NCBI GenBank assembly: GCA_963573305.1
Contig: OY754332.1
Location: forward strand, 139,059,977 to 139,123,976
Direction: 5' to 3'
Length of the DNA stretch: 64,000 nt
Source of the DNA: Pyrrhosoma nymphula
Lineage: Eukaryota > Arthropoda > Insecta > Odonata > Coenagrionidae
A model generated the notes under the pieces. That model was not told the DNA's origin and searched no databases. It saw only the letters and a list, made by a program, of their open reading frames with translations. Of the stretch, positions 26,376 through 39,071 are shown in pieces (position 1 is the first letter of the stretch; every line of letters starts with the position of its first letter). A program made the position numbers and the translations under genes.

Positions 26376-27047
26376 TACGCCTGTGCGATCATGCAATTAA
26401 TTCAATTGTCGATTCAATTATTTTTACAACTGAACAATTATTTCAGCACATCGATGTTGATTTCGGTAATTGACTCGATTGTCAATTTTTTAAAGTGTCA
26501 ATTGTTGTTCAACTGTCAATTGTTATTCAATTCACAATTATTGTCCGGTAATCGATTAATTGAGGATTATTGATTCTCTATAGATTGCATATTGCAAGTT
26601 TAAACTTGTTCGCTTTTGCTCGATGCCAGCCGATGGCCGACGCTACTGATACTTGCTGCTCGCAAACATGCCAGTGTCTGTCAGATGAACACGCCAAGGT
26701 TCTTATCTACCTGTCTTCAAATAGCAATCTATTCCTTTAATTAATTAATAAAAGCTAACTGATTGAATTATTTCGTTGTTTTTCAAATCAATTCTTTCAT
26801 TATTCTCATTGCCAAAGGCATTGGATAGTGCCTTTGAAAAGCACTATCCAATTGAGTCCTGTCAATTAATTGAGCAATGACATTTAATTAATGCCAATTT
26901 CAACATCAATTAATTGGTCTTAGTCAATTAATTGAATGACTTCAATTAATTGTCATTTCTTCGATTCCCGACAATTGAATCGACCACATTTCCAATTATT
27001 CTTATAATTGATCGATATAGATTTTTTTCGATAATTGCACAGGCCTA
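26376..27047. mobile_element. hAT-like MITE, 672 bp, with perfect 8-bp target duplication
   Basis: The ends are TACGCCTGTGC at 26376 and GCACAGGCCTA ending at 27047, inverted with one mismatch. Both sides carry the direct repeat CTTTCAAA (26368-26375 and 27048-27055), an exact 8-bp target duplication as hAT elements make. The interior is packed with AATTAATTG/CAATTAATT and TCAATTG-type palindromes and a hairpin at about 26823-26855 (ATTGGATAGTGC against GCACTATCCAAT). There is no coding frame, so it is non-autonomous. It lies in the Ssdp intron, just 163 bases upstream of the exon at 26009-26212. Confidence 0.85.
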
Positions 27048-27055
27048 CTTTCAAA

Positions 27056-30000
27056 CTAGTGAGCCGTCCTTCACATAAAGCACTTTAAAAAGCCATAAAA
27101 ATTTGGGAAGTTAACTCAAGACCAAAACTCACAATGAAAATAAAAGATCACACATGGAGCTAAAGACCTCAGTCGTGATAAAAAAGATTTCACACTCAAC
27201 TCTGAGGTAATTCTTCATGATAGCCAATGCAATTTAATTGCTAAAATGCAGTGTTACACTTTCAATCACCTGACTTATCTCTAATCACTAATCAACTCAC
27301 TAGCAAGGCAATAGTTAGATATGATAAGTACCATGTATAAGCTTCATACTGGAGAAAAACTTTGAAAAAATTGAGCCAAAGTGGGTGAGAATAAGCGAAA
27401 GAATGAGTGAAAACATTTTTCTCTCCTCATTCATGATTCCAACTTAAGCCACAAATAATGTTAACTGAATGTTTTTGCTCATATACGAAAAGGCAACAGT
27501 TGGCCATGAAGCAGCAAAATAGCTTTCCTCTTTTAATGATCAACAATTTTATTGCAATCACATACTTCCACCAATGAACCATAATCACAAGCACAGGTCA
27601 ACTAATAGAGATGAAATGGTATTTGAGGATTAATGTATTTCTAGCTGCAGTCTGTGCTCCAAGCCTCAACTCTGTTACCTTCAGCTATGATATGAACCAA
27701 TTTAACAGATCACTACTTCCAAAGGACCACTACTCCATTATGTAATGTAATTAGAGGCTTAGAACACTTGGTAAAAAAATATAACTGACAAAAATACCAA
27801 AAGGAATTGGACATGTTTCAAAAAGGTAGGATAATATTTTTGAAGATATCAAATTACCCTTAAAACATATTGATGGACTTTCATGATATTCATGAAAATG
27901 GAAATCAATGGTCATTATCAATCAACAGTAACATTAATGGTGCCACTGGATAACAATGTTGATAGCCTAGAATATGCCAGCATGAAATTCATAAAAAGTG
28001 ACTAAAACTGCTAAAGCAAGCATGTGCACAACACGTAATCACTACTATCGGTTATCCTGAAAGACAGGTTTTAAACCTTGCATGTATGATAGAAATTTGA
28101 GAAAAAGAGCCTCTCTTGATCGGGACTTCACTAGGCCAGTCAAAATTAGTAAAAACAGAGTAAATTACTAGATGAAAGACTACAGTAAATATGATGAACC
28201 CCATATTTCCCATCAATATCTTGTAGAGGAGGGAATATTAGTAGAGTCCGATTTAACTGAGTAAAAACTGAGCAATTGTGCATAAACTTCTCCCTTCTAT
28301 GCTCATTTTCAAGCAATACAAATTGAGGCACAGATTATATGTAGTTCACTTTCTCTTCATGTTAACAAACCAGGGATGGAAATACAGAGGAGCAAATACT
28401 CAGAAGTGAAGTGATGACCATTTAAACCCAAGTTTGCTGGTGACTGCATTCTCAAAGGAGTATCTCTAAATCACTCTATGGATATCTTTAAGTGACAAAT
28501 TTTTAATTTCCAATGATTTATTGAAAGTAATACTGAGTCTTCCCACAGTTTCATCCTCCTTTTCACCATAGTCAACTACCACTTCGAAGCAAGAAGTTAT
28601 TTGAAGATGAAAGCCATTGGTGGCTAGAGGTGAAATTAGATAAGGATGATATTCAGATTGAGATGACATATCACCATTGCAAATTTCATGTTCATCCTTG
28701 AAAATCAAGTGAAACTGGATTCTGATAAATTATTTGATCAATTTTTCTTACAATGGCATGTTCAATAGTAAAATGTGGCTTTTATGTAAGTCTTCAAGCA
28801 TGAAATTGCTTACCAGATTTAATGGGATAATGTTAAATAGCATTCAAACAATTTCCATTGAACAATGTACTTTCCCACGCAATGAAAATGCTGCAGATTC
28901 TTGGCCAATCTAAGGAAAAGGGCAAATTTTAACAAAAAATATGTACTTGACATTTCCTCAAACAAAAGCAAAATAGGAGAAATTTTGTCTGTAGTTGTAA
29001 GAGAAAACCCAGTACAAAGTTTCCACACTCCTTTAATAGACACAGACCATTTTTTCAGCACATAGTGACATTCTTAAAGTGAATGACACCTCAAGTTTGA
29101 ATGACAATGTGTGTTGAAACCATGGTCAGTATTCAATAAAATAGTGGAAATTTAATTCTGTGTTTTCTCTCACAATTATGGAGGCGGAACTCCATGGACT
29201 ACGAGAATTTTGGTATATGCACATAGCCCATGAATATTGAAAAAATGTGCACACTACTAGCTTTGCAGCAATAATTATAAGAGCACCATGACTCTTGGAT
29301 TTCCTAGTTAGCTCTCTAAATCAGTGAGTTTCCACTCAAAACCCATCCTCGTAACCAGTCATCATCCCAACACTTAGTGCACTGCTGCACTACATTCTCT
29401 CCTCTTGTCAGCCACCAAATCCATTCCTATTTGACATTTCAAATTTTTTCATACTATGATGTAGGTATTCCATTATTTAGTTATTCGGAGTGATTTTCTC
29501 CCATTTATTCTTTCATGATTCAATGGGAGGCTGTTACATCCCAGACCATGTACAATGTTTTAGGCATGCTCTTCATAGTACCTGACCCAAAAGGAATAGC
29601 GACTGGCCTCACTCAACTCACCGCACAGGGCTTCATTTGTCTATATTTTAGAGATGCTTCCTTGCCCATTCAATATCTCAGAAAGCAATTATACATTGCC
29701 TGAGATGGAGCATACCTAGTGAAGCCATTTTTAATTACGGATGCCCATTCCACTATTGTGACAAAACACTATTAAAACACTAGTCTATGAGTATTTTGCT
29801 TCACAATGCCTCATTCCAAAAAGGAAACTTCCAGTTCTTTAATCCCACTATGAACTAGATCAACTGACGGGTGGTCGGAGACCACTTTTAGGAGATACTT
29901 CCACTACTGAAACCCTGAGAGACTTGAAAAAGTGTGATCTTGTTTCTCACAACAAACACCAATATTTCTGGTGAAAGATGCATGAACTCTAAACCCAATC

Positions 30001-31576
30001 ATCAAAATGAGGGCAATGTAAGGAGCAAAGGGGTTGCAAGACAACACCACTTGGATGGTCAAAGCACCCAGTGACTTTCAAAGAGGTGAAAGTTAGTGCA
30101 AAGGAAATATTGGGAACTTCTTAGAATCATCACCAAGATCATGAAGATTGTGAATCAGAATAAATCCAATCAAAGGGATGACTAACAGCTCTGTTACACC
30201 AATAAATAAATAATTTTCCCACTAATTGGATATCAATTAGCAAATGACCATTAAGGATACAGCAAACCACATCACTGAGAAAACAAATGCTCAGATAGGG
30301 AGACTGTCTTGTCAAACCAAATAAGTACTAAATCTGAAACACACAATTGAAATGTTAGAGTATGTGTCGTCTTCTATTAGTATTTAACATGATGGATGGT
30401 ATAAAAAATGCTTTCCAAATTTCACGCTTAGAAAATCATTTGCATTGAATTCCACTGTTCGCAAAACTTTTCCTTCTATCCCACAATTATGTAGTATGAT
30501 GGGTGAACCAACGTGTCTTGAGGGTGTGCCCCACTCAGGAGGCCATGAAATTGTAAGAACTAGAATTACAAAAAACTATAACAACATGCTCAGACCAAAG
30601 CAAAACAACTTATGCTTTGCTTCGGTCTGAGCGACAGTTTTCGTAGCTCCATGCAACTATCCACAACTTCATATGGAGCCAAAGATGGCCTGGGGAAAGT
30701 AAGAGCCCCACCCCCATGTGAAACTTTGCTAGAATGAATGGAGCTCTATGCTGGAACTCTATAAAACCAGCCTTCACCTTTATCACTGAGTGACCATAAA
30801 TTATGAAATTTTTATTTAGATGAAGTTGGAAGCCTATGGACTATCTTTGATGATAAGCAAAATTTCAGAATAAAACACGCATATACTATGGAAAGTTGTC
30901 AAATCAAAATTGGAAATTCATTGAACAGGTAGCTTAAAATTAATATTTTGGACCTTGAGTCCCTTCATAAAAATTCTCATGCAATTCTCTAACAAACCTT
31001 CATGTAACCTATCCTAGCAAAATATTCTTCAGTTACCAACTGCCCACTCCACTGAATTAGGTACTAAACCTAACAGGAACTTCATTCAAAATTCTCATGT
31101 GGACTAACTTTCTAATTACCCAATCTGTACATTAACTACCAGTGATGATCTGACTTAAGCGGCATATTCTCTAATAATTTTGACAGTCTTACTACATGTG
31201 TTTGTAGTTCACATAACACAGAAGTTAGCAGGGGACTGAGTAGTAAACACCTCACTCTTTGCTTCCTCTTTCAGGATACTTTGCAATGTAAAAAATATAA
31301 ATACAAAAATTTGTGTAACCCTAATGAAGCATGATCTATCTGAAACTAGAGATTAATAAAAAAGAACAATATTCACTTGGACATAAGCTTGTTGATTTTT
31401 CAAAATTTTCCTTTCCCTGTACAAAATGAAATATAGAGAGGGAAAAATTATGGCTATTAGTCCTCTGCCATTTAGATTAGAAACTAAATTGGAAATAGCT
31501 AGAACTTATACTGTGCCCTGGCCAGAGAAATTGGACTGCAGGAACATTGCGTCAAGGGGATGGAAACAGTATGCCT
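27056..31576. other. Ssdp intron DNA, no gene recognised
   Basis: Part of the 14-kb intron between the exons at 40186-40256 and 26009-26212. Only short random frames were seen, plus one small hairpin at 30588-30632 listed separately. Confidence 0.5.
30588..30632. repeat. Short hairpin, 17-bp arms
   Basis: GCTCAGACCAAAGCAAA at 30588-30604 pairs with 30616-30632 with a single mismatch, around an 11-base loop. No flanking direct repeat was found. Confidence 0.7.
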
Positions 31577-31580
31577 TTAA

Positions 31581-33529
31581 CCCTTCAAGTCGGAGCAAAA
31601 ATTTAAATGTCTATACCTACTTGCGGTATTTAAATTTCAAAAATTTATCGCTTTGCATATCTCTGTCGAAAATAATTAATAACTGCCTTGGTTTTATTTT
31701 TAAAATTGAGAACAAAATATACGTTTTAGTTATATGTTTAGTTCATCCATAAAAAATTTATTTACGCCATATCTAAATTTTTCACTCCTGCATTTGCTTC
31801 TTAAATCCAAAATATTGCTCTAGAAGCTGAGTTTAGTGTGATATATTTTAAAACAATCCTCTCAACACAGGCCCACATTGCAGTCTGGGCACCAGTCAAC
31901 AGTATCTCTCCTTTTCCCTCTAGCGGAACACACTTGGCATCTCCTTTGAGGCCTGGACTTCTTCGAGGTCGGTGGTATCTTTCCAATGAAGTGCCACTCG
32001 ACTAAACTGCGTGGTGACGGGTTTATGGGCGGTCTCCGGGCAGTCGAAGGGTGGGAAAATAGTTCCCTATTTTTCAAGGAGCTGTTGAACTAGTCCAATA
32101 CGAAAGTTCAGATGGTCTACCTTATTTTGACAGCTATTGTATATTATTAGTGCATTATGTATGAAAGCATTCAATAACCGCCTGAATAATTTTATATACC
32201 ACTTCTTAGTTTTTTTACGTTCTAATAACGGCTGAAGCTTTTGGTCTTTCAATCCTTAACACATAAGGCATTGCTATGATAGGTTGAAATAAACAACACT
32301 GGTTTTTTATGCTTTCATTTCAAGACTATAATATTATCACATATTTTTGAAATATGCTCTCCATTCCTCAGTTTTGCGGCTTTTACCTCCTCTGGAACGT
32401 TTTTTCTAAACAACCGTAAAGTGGCAGCAACATTTGTTCACGATTCAATAAAAATTTTGCTAAAGCAGGTGAGTTATAAAAATTGTCTAACCACAATGAA
32501 TAGCCTTTTCCAAATAAAGGTTGCACTAACTTTATTACTATTGCAGATTTTTTGAGTCCATCAGGAGTTTCAGTAACTGATAATGTTGAATAAGCACCTG
32601 AATAAACAATAAAACTCCACAAATAGCTGGTATCTGACTCACAAAGTTTAAAGGTTTTTATGCCAAATTTTGATGCCTTCAAAGGGATATATTGTTTGAA
32701 TGACAGCCGTCCTTTCCATAATGTGAGGGATTCATCAACTGCAATATTTTCCTTATGAGGATATAAACTCTGAAATTTATTCTTCAAATAATCAATAATA
32801 GGTTGAATTTTGAAAATCTTTTTGTTTCCACTATAATGATGAAGCTCAGCGTTATCAACAAAATGCAAAAATGTAGATATACATATTTTCAAATGTGTCC
32901 TGAGACATAGTTTTGGAGAAAATTTCGGTTTCCAGAAGTGGATTTCGTGAAAAATACGAGCAAATACTCGGTTTTTGCACAACACCCATCAACATTATCA
33001 GTCCTAAATAAACATAAATTTCTCCAACATCTACAGGTTTCCATTGATTCAGTCGTGATCGCGAAGCCAATGTATGACTTTCTAAGTACGTATCTGCATA
33101 TCTGTTGGTCTCGAGAACAATTTTTTCAATTAGATTTCTATCAAAAATATTTGTAAAGGACTCAAGAATATTATTCACAAATATTTTTGGTCCACTTTCG
33201 CCACAAAATGGAATTTTTTTAGGAACGCTGTCCTCATCAAAATCAGCCAATACCCAAGAGAAATGACAATCCTCACTACTTTTTGGTATCTCACTTTCGC
33301 CTTCACTATCATTATCTTTGTGAATGTCCACAGAAAAATCAGCATCTTCCTCACTTGAACTTGCACTACCAGACTCTATGCTCCATACACTTTCTTCATC
33401 CACATTTTCCACTAAATTTTCTATTTCTATTTCACTCAAAAATAACTTACTCCCCTTCGATTCCATTGGGAGTTTTTCACAAGGCCTTTTATCCTTCTCA
33501 CGAAAGAAACCTAGCAACTGAGAGTGAAG
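31581..33529 (-). mobile_element. piggyBac-family transposon, frameshifted, one terminus recognisable
   Basis: The 3' side (lower coordinates) ends in the piggyBac signature TTAA at 31577-31580 followed by CCCTTCAAGTCGGAGC from 31581. The transposase lies on the minus strand between about 33517 and 31820. I did not find a matching GGG-TTAA end beyond 33517. The N-terminus is followed directly by AGTGAAGGG at about 33521-33529, a weak hint of a degraded terminus. No TSD can be confirmed on that side, so the element is either 5'-damaged or truncated. It lies in an Ssdp intron. Confidence 0.75.
31820..33517 (-). pseudogene. piggyBac (PGBD-like, DDE_Tnp_1_7) transposase, broken by at least three frameshifts
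   Basis: Segment 1 (33517-about 32860) has an acidic Ser/Glu-rich N-terminus, then FVNNILESFTNIFDRNLIEK and VDVGEIYVYLGLIMLMGVVQ, the usual start of the transposase core. Segment 2 (about 32985-32383) has IAVDESLTLWKGRLSFKQYI, holding the first catalytic Asp. It then has GYSLWLDNFYNSPALAKFLL, holding the second Asp (DN.Y.S motif). Segment 3 (32252-32067) has KKWYIKLFRRLLNAFIHNA, the block after the third Asp. The last part (about 31960-31850) has RRCQVCSARGKRRDT and WCPDCNVGLC, a C-terminal Cys-rich zinc-binding domain. The first two segments overlap in different frames and the third Asp region is lost in broken sequence. The enzyme cannot be made intact. Length and domain order are otherwise normal for the family. 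Confidence 0.9.
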
Positions 33530-35095
33530 GGCCTCGAGGTCTTTTGACCACCCATCTCACAAGACTGAAGAAAGGGGAAGGAGGATGAATGCATGGCTCC
33601 AGAGAAGTGAGATATAGGGCTCATCTCATGTAAGCAAGATGGACAGAAGCCAGACGACAGCACATATAAGCGGATCATTCGAGTCCACCGACTTATTAGC
33701 TTTGTTTTGCTTACATAGGGCCTTTTTGTGTCATCCACAGCAGTGATTAGGAAGAATTATCTTCCAAGAGGCCAAGGGCAGCCACAGATAATCAGAAATT
33801 ACGTTGACGGTATTAAAAAAAAAATATAAACCCAGGGAGAGCAGCACGATGAACGGCGTACTGAGAACTGCATATAGGGCCAACTACCCGATGACGTAAA
33901 AGGCCTCAGTAAAAACCAAATTAAAAATAATTATAGAGAATGAAGCCAGTAGTTAACGCAAAAAGATCTCAAAACAATTCAGATACACCAGAGTTGTTAC
34001 ATATTTGCATGGACTATAGTTCTCTTCATACAGGTGCAATTACAGGGACACTGTCCAGGCATCAGTCTGACTAGCGTGCAGAAAAGAGCTATTTTGAGGC
34101 CCTAATGCTGCTTGTATGTACTTGCTTTCGCAACGGATTTCATAAATGGTAAACATAAGAAAAAATGCGTAAATCACCCAAGTGAATAAAAGTTATCATC
34201 GTAGTGGCATTCTGCCATATCCATATGGTAAATGATTGAGTAAAATTACAAATCAAAATTTGTATTGTTTATTTGAGATTAAGGTTCAGGTACAACTTCA
34301 TTGACTGATACCCATTTTGATTTCCTTCTATTCAATGGATGGTCAAGCACATTTTTGTATGTTCCTGTAGCAAGAGAGACATGTACCCAAGCAAAAAAAA
34401 CTTGGCCTGAATGAAAAATTGTAAATAATTATTAAGTAATGAAGTAATGCAATGCCTAAGAGTAAAGTCAAGAGGAGTTTTAATTTACCCTCTTTGTTGT
34501 TTATGATTTTGCAAAATAAGAAAACAAATCAATCAACCACTGAGAGGGGGGGGGGGGAAGTATGTCAAGCACAAGTACCAGTGGAATGTGGAACAGGAAT
34601 ATTTTGAGCCATATTCATTTTAAGTTCTATCATTTTCTTTTGACGTTTATTTTTGAATAATCATCAGAATACTAAAACAGTTATTCATCTGAGGCATTTT
34701 CATTACATATATCCTTCTACTGTATCTGTGCATCATATCGTACCAACATATTACACTGTGTTGTTCATGACCTCCATTTGGTGTTGAATAACGATCAGAT
34801 TGAAGATTGCATGGGTGGGTGAGGGCCTTCTGGATTCCTCCTGCCACTCAAACCTCTTTGGGTCCATTGTGCCATCTCACATTTAATCTGCCTGCCACTT
34901 GCAGACAGGGGACAAGAGCACCACGGTAGAGTCATGGAGGATAAAACCCCCCCATAATCTTTCCGGTACAGGTATGAAGGAGGGTCACCTCCCTCCAACC
35001 TTCACGATTTGGGGGTAGGGTCACCCCTCCATCCACCCCAGTAGAAGTATGGAGGAGGGCCACCCCTACAACTGCCATCCGGGCCCAGCATTGCT
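33530..35095. other. Ssdp intron DNA with a G12 run
   Basis: No gene was found. A run of 12 G occurs at 34546-34557. Short frames at 34647-35126 lack any family feature. Confidence 0.45.
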
Positions 35096-35099
35096 TAAT

Positions 35100-35295
35100 A
35101 AGAACTAAGACGATGCAATTTTCCACAGATAAAAATTTTTAATCGACCCAGGTTTCGATGCACTCCATCATCATCAGGTCATCAGTGCATCGAAACCCAG
35201 GTCTATTAAAAATTTTTATCTGTGGAAAATTGCATCGTCTTAGTTCTTATTATGTTCACATTCCACAACATCTTGCCTGATTCCTCCCTTTTTCT
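35100..35295. mobile_element. Hairpin insertion element with 13-bp target-site duplication
   Basis: The string AGCATTGCTTAAT occurs at 35087-35099 and again, unchanged, at 35296-35308. Between them lies a 196-bp segment. It starts with a near-perfect hairpin whose arms (35097-35164 and 35184-35251) match at 65 of 68 positions around a 19-base loop. A 44-base tail ending CCTCCCTTTTTCT follows. The arm begins within the direct repeat (AATAAGAACTAAGACGATGC). A 13-bp duplication is longer than cut-and-paste transposons usually make and is more like target-primed retrotransposition. Confidence 0.8.
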
Positions 35296-36775
35296 AGCAT
35301 TGCTTAATTTCGGTGATCTGACTGGAACCAGTGTTTCAACATGGCTAGGTCCTTGCCCGAATTAAGACCATCTGTGGTAGGTACATATTATAAGCAGCAA
35401 TGTTTCCAAGTTTTAGGCATGAAGAGACTATCCTTTCTCTTGGGAGCATGATGCATTCATCAGATTTAAGTCTGTGATGGCAAGCATTACTGAGTGCAAT
35501 TTCTTCATTGTAGAAGCAGAAGAAAAGAAACTTCTGAAATTTCCACAAAACTGGATACTGGACTACTATTTACATCCTATAAGTAACTAACTGACTGCAT
35601 TTACTACAGTGTGACATAAACTCACTTGTCCTAACACGCATGCCAACTTATATGATGACACTTCGATTAACGTTGAGAGATTATGGTTATTAAATGTTAG
35701 CAGGACTACCAATGGTAGCAAATGCAGCAAAGAAACCTACATTGCACCAACGCCATCTGTCTCATAAGTCAATTCCCTGTTGTTTTTTAAATCCCAGAAA
35801 CAACTGCAGTATACTTTTTGAAATGGCTGCTGCAAACATTCCAGCTGATGTGAAAATACCAGTTATGTATGTCATGGCCAACTGAATTTGACAATAACAA
35901 TATATGAAAAGTAATTATTGATACAAAATCTTACCCTATAACTACTGGAATGAGAATTTGAAGGAATCAGTGATTTTCTATGGTCTACAGTCTCTCATTT
36001 TATCGAGTTTCTACACTGTTAACCTTGCTCACAACATGCAAAACAAGGATAAACCAAATTCACTACCTAATTTTTCAGCATGAGTGGTTAAGGAACTGAC
36101 AGCACTCTCATAAGATTGAATTATGATGAGGTTATATAAGTAGTGTTTTCAATCCAAAATCTTTTCCACACTGGACGGAGACTTAGTTCCCTTTTTGGTA
36201 TTAATGAAATATACCTAGCTTTCAATTTAAGAAAGTGAAAAGGAGGGTGACAAATCAAACTCTAGAAGTATAACAGGACTGAAAAGGACGACAAGAAAAG
36301 GAGTTCATTAAAGTCCACTGTGAAGATTAGACTAAGGAAGTGTGGAAGAGAGATGGAACATTATAAATTAGGGATAACAAGAATAGTAAAGGAATTGAGA
36401 AGCATGGTAGGTGGATAGAATCCATAGATAAGAAAAATATTTATTAGAAAACTAGTGAAAAGAAAGATATGGAAGCGTGCAAACAGAAAGAGAATACATT
36501 ATATGCTAAGTTAAATTGAAGAGTAAGAATAGAAACTGGTAGGGAAAAGGTGTGACAGCTGTGAAACAAGGACTATATATGGTTTAACCCTCATATGGAT
36601 TTTCTGCACCTCAGCGGCACTGCTAATTTTCAAAATGCTTTTAAAACTGGAATGGTAAATGGTTCTCTTTGAAAATTTCAGTAGTTAAGTTTTCTTGCAT
36701 TCTTACACTGGAAAACATTTTTTGTCCGTAGAGTATGAATGATTTTATTTTGTTGTGTATTAGTTAAAAAAGTTA

Positions 36776-37155
36776 CCCCAATGAAAATTTTGTGTACAAT
36801 TTGTGCACAAGGTACACATAATTCGCTGTGTACATTGTGTACAAATTGTATAAAAAATGTGTACATTTTTACACAAATTTGGCTTTACACAATTTGTGTA
36901 CAATGTACACTTTGTATACAAATTGCACTACAGCACCCTATAAAATGTGTACATTGTATCAAATGTACACAATGTACACATTTTTAAACAAATGTATATA
37001 AAATGTGTACATTGTACACATTCTGTGAGGAAATTGTGTACATTGTGTACAATGTACACATTTATACATTTATATAGAACTGTATACAAATGTATATAAA
37101 ATGCGTACATTGTACACATCCTGTGTAGAAATTGTGTACAAATTTTTCATTGGGG
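36776..37155. mobile_element. TA-flanked TIR element filled with TGTACA palindromes
   Basis: The left end is TA-CCCCAATGAAAATTTTGTG at 36774. The right end, read in reverse, is TA-CCCCAATGAAAAATTTG, ending at 37155 with TA at 37156-37157. The interior is an irregular tandem array of TGTACA/GTACAC/ATTGTGTAC units, each self-complementary, so that either strand can fold on itself many times. There is no real coding frame; the two overlapping Cys-rich translations here are products of the repeat. The termini resemble those of the larger element at 47816-49741. Confidence 0.7.
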
Positions 37156-38560
37156 TACCTTGTTGAATCCCTGGTGCCGCAGTGGCTACACCCACTTTGG
37201 CATCAGTAATTATGATGCACGTATGCTTAATGCTTCTTAAAATAGATTATATTTTACTTAAAATGCGATTTCATTGCTCACTCATTAAAATTATTAAATA
37301 TTTGGGTTTTTATCAACAAATTGTCAATGTTTGGTACCCGAAGGTTCCTTCAATCCCAAGTTCAAGAATAGTATCTTCTGTTCCATTAAGTTACTTCACA
37401 CTTGGATGTTCCTAAAAACTGCATTATCCTGTTCTTAATCTCATGATTCATGCATTGACTTATTGCCTTGGCGAGGACATTATCTGAACACAAAGTAGTG
37501 GTTACTTGAATGTCAACATAGTCAGAAATCTCATGTGACGCAGCATTCATTACAATTTTCTGTTCATGTCACACATTCTGCAATCTTTGAATAAGATTAG
37601 CTTTGATACAAATGATCACGGAATTTATGACAAAAATTCGTGGATGAGGATGCTTCTGTCTACCCATGGGTTGAGTAAATGGTCAATAGCATTGATGACT
37701 GTAATATTTATTTACAAAATAATGTATTTCATTTTTGCATACTTGGATATATTTCCGATGGAATTCTTTTTTGTTTTGCAACATCATTTCCAGAATTGAA
37801 AATTATCAGCTTTCTACAAATCAGATATGTAATCGATGGATGGAAATCAGTGGCAATTACCATCATTATGAGCATTCTATGTACATGTAGAATTGCTAAT
37901 AGCTATTTTTATTATATTTAGTAACGTATACCTCAACTGGAACAAGAACAATCTTGAGAGAAAAAGAATATGTTAAGAAAACCTAGCAGATGAATTAGTG
38001 CATCCGCATATACTGAGAAGACTATAGAATGTGCATACAAAGGTACTGAGGCACTGCTTATCAGATATTGAAGAAATGGGTGAAAAATGTCCCCATAAGA
38101 AGTGCAAGGGAAAAAAAACAAAAATGCTCACAGTGCAACCTGCACGAGGGGAAAGGCAGACTCATCAAATAAGTTCATCCCATAAACAAACTGTGTGTAA
38201 CTAGCATTCAAAATTACTGTGTAATAGCTGTAAATAAATATTTGCCAAAAATATCTTGGTACTGCTATTTAATTTGAGAATGCATGGATTGAATATAGCA
38301 CCTCGTAATAATGAAGCAATGTTTTTAAATTCCAAATAGTTTTACTCAAATACAGTGTGAAAAGTATGTCCCATACAAAAGAAAATAAAAGCCAGTGGAG
38401 GCTAAAATCACAATAAGTGGTGTTCGAGACCAAATTTGGAAGATAAGGAAATAAAATGCAGTGACTTTTTGGCACTGAGAATCCAATGAAGTAACTAAGT
38501 TTGGAAATCCATATGAGGATTAACAGGTCAAAAGAATGAAAAAGATAGGTATTTCAAATT

Positions 38561-38790
38561 GGTTGGTTGGTAATTTGGGGAGGGAACTGACAACAGAGGT
38601 CATTAGCACCATCACAGGTAGGCAGTTAGGCAGGTAGGCTGGCAAAGGAAGGATTATTTCAGGGAATGGAGAAGGGGTGGAGTGAAAGCCAGCACCTGCA
38701 ATAGCCAACTCTTAAGGAAAGGCACGAAGGGTCGACAGTTTAATGTCTGATCTGAGGAATAGGATTCTACACCTTGAAGTGCTCTCCATT
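38561..38790. repeat. Possible SINE remnant
   Basis: GGTTGGTTGGTAATTTGGGG followed by AGGGAACTGACAACAGAGGTC recalls the 3' end of a SINE family seen in orthopteroid and other insects (GGTTTGGGG-AGGAGACCAGACAGCGAGGTCATCGG), from memory. No tRNA boxes or target duplication were seen, so the assignment is weak. Confidence 0.3.
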
Positions 38791-39071
38791 TAGCACAAAA
38801 GTAGGGATTGGGATTTCATTGAAAAAAATATCCTCTGGAGGTACTAAGAATCAACTATACTTGAAATAATGCAACACATCAGTTATAATTTGATTTTCCA
38901 AGTTTTTTTCATTAATTTAAATCTAAGTTAATCTCTTCCCCAACTCTTCCCTAGCTGCTATCTAATTTGACCTTCACCTAATCCCTTTCAGGTAGTCTTC
39001 AATGGCTATAGTCGCAGGCATTCAGCTTTACGCATTCTGTAGGTTCCTCAAAGCCTGAGCCTTTCCATACA

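Noticed and set aside
33521..33529. AGTGAAGGG as the missing piggyBac end
   Set aside because: Too short a match and no TTAA beside it; kept only as a hint.
32938..33588. Plus-strand frames across the piggyBac region
   Set aside because: Antisense shadows of the acidic N-terminal part of the transposase.
36591..36640. Second piggyBac terminus (TTAACCCTCATATGG) pairing with the relic at 31.6-33.5 kb
   Set aside because: It points in the same direction as the 31577 end, not inverted, and its sequence after CCCT differs; at best it is a separate remnant.
36678..37119. Three overlapping Cys/Thr-rich frames (CTICAQGTH..., VHNVHNFL...)
   Set aside because: They are direct translations of the TGTACA/GTGTAC repeat array in both directions, not proteins.
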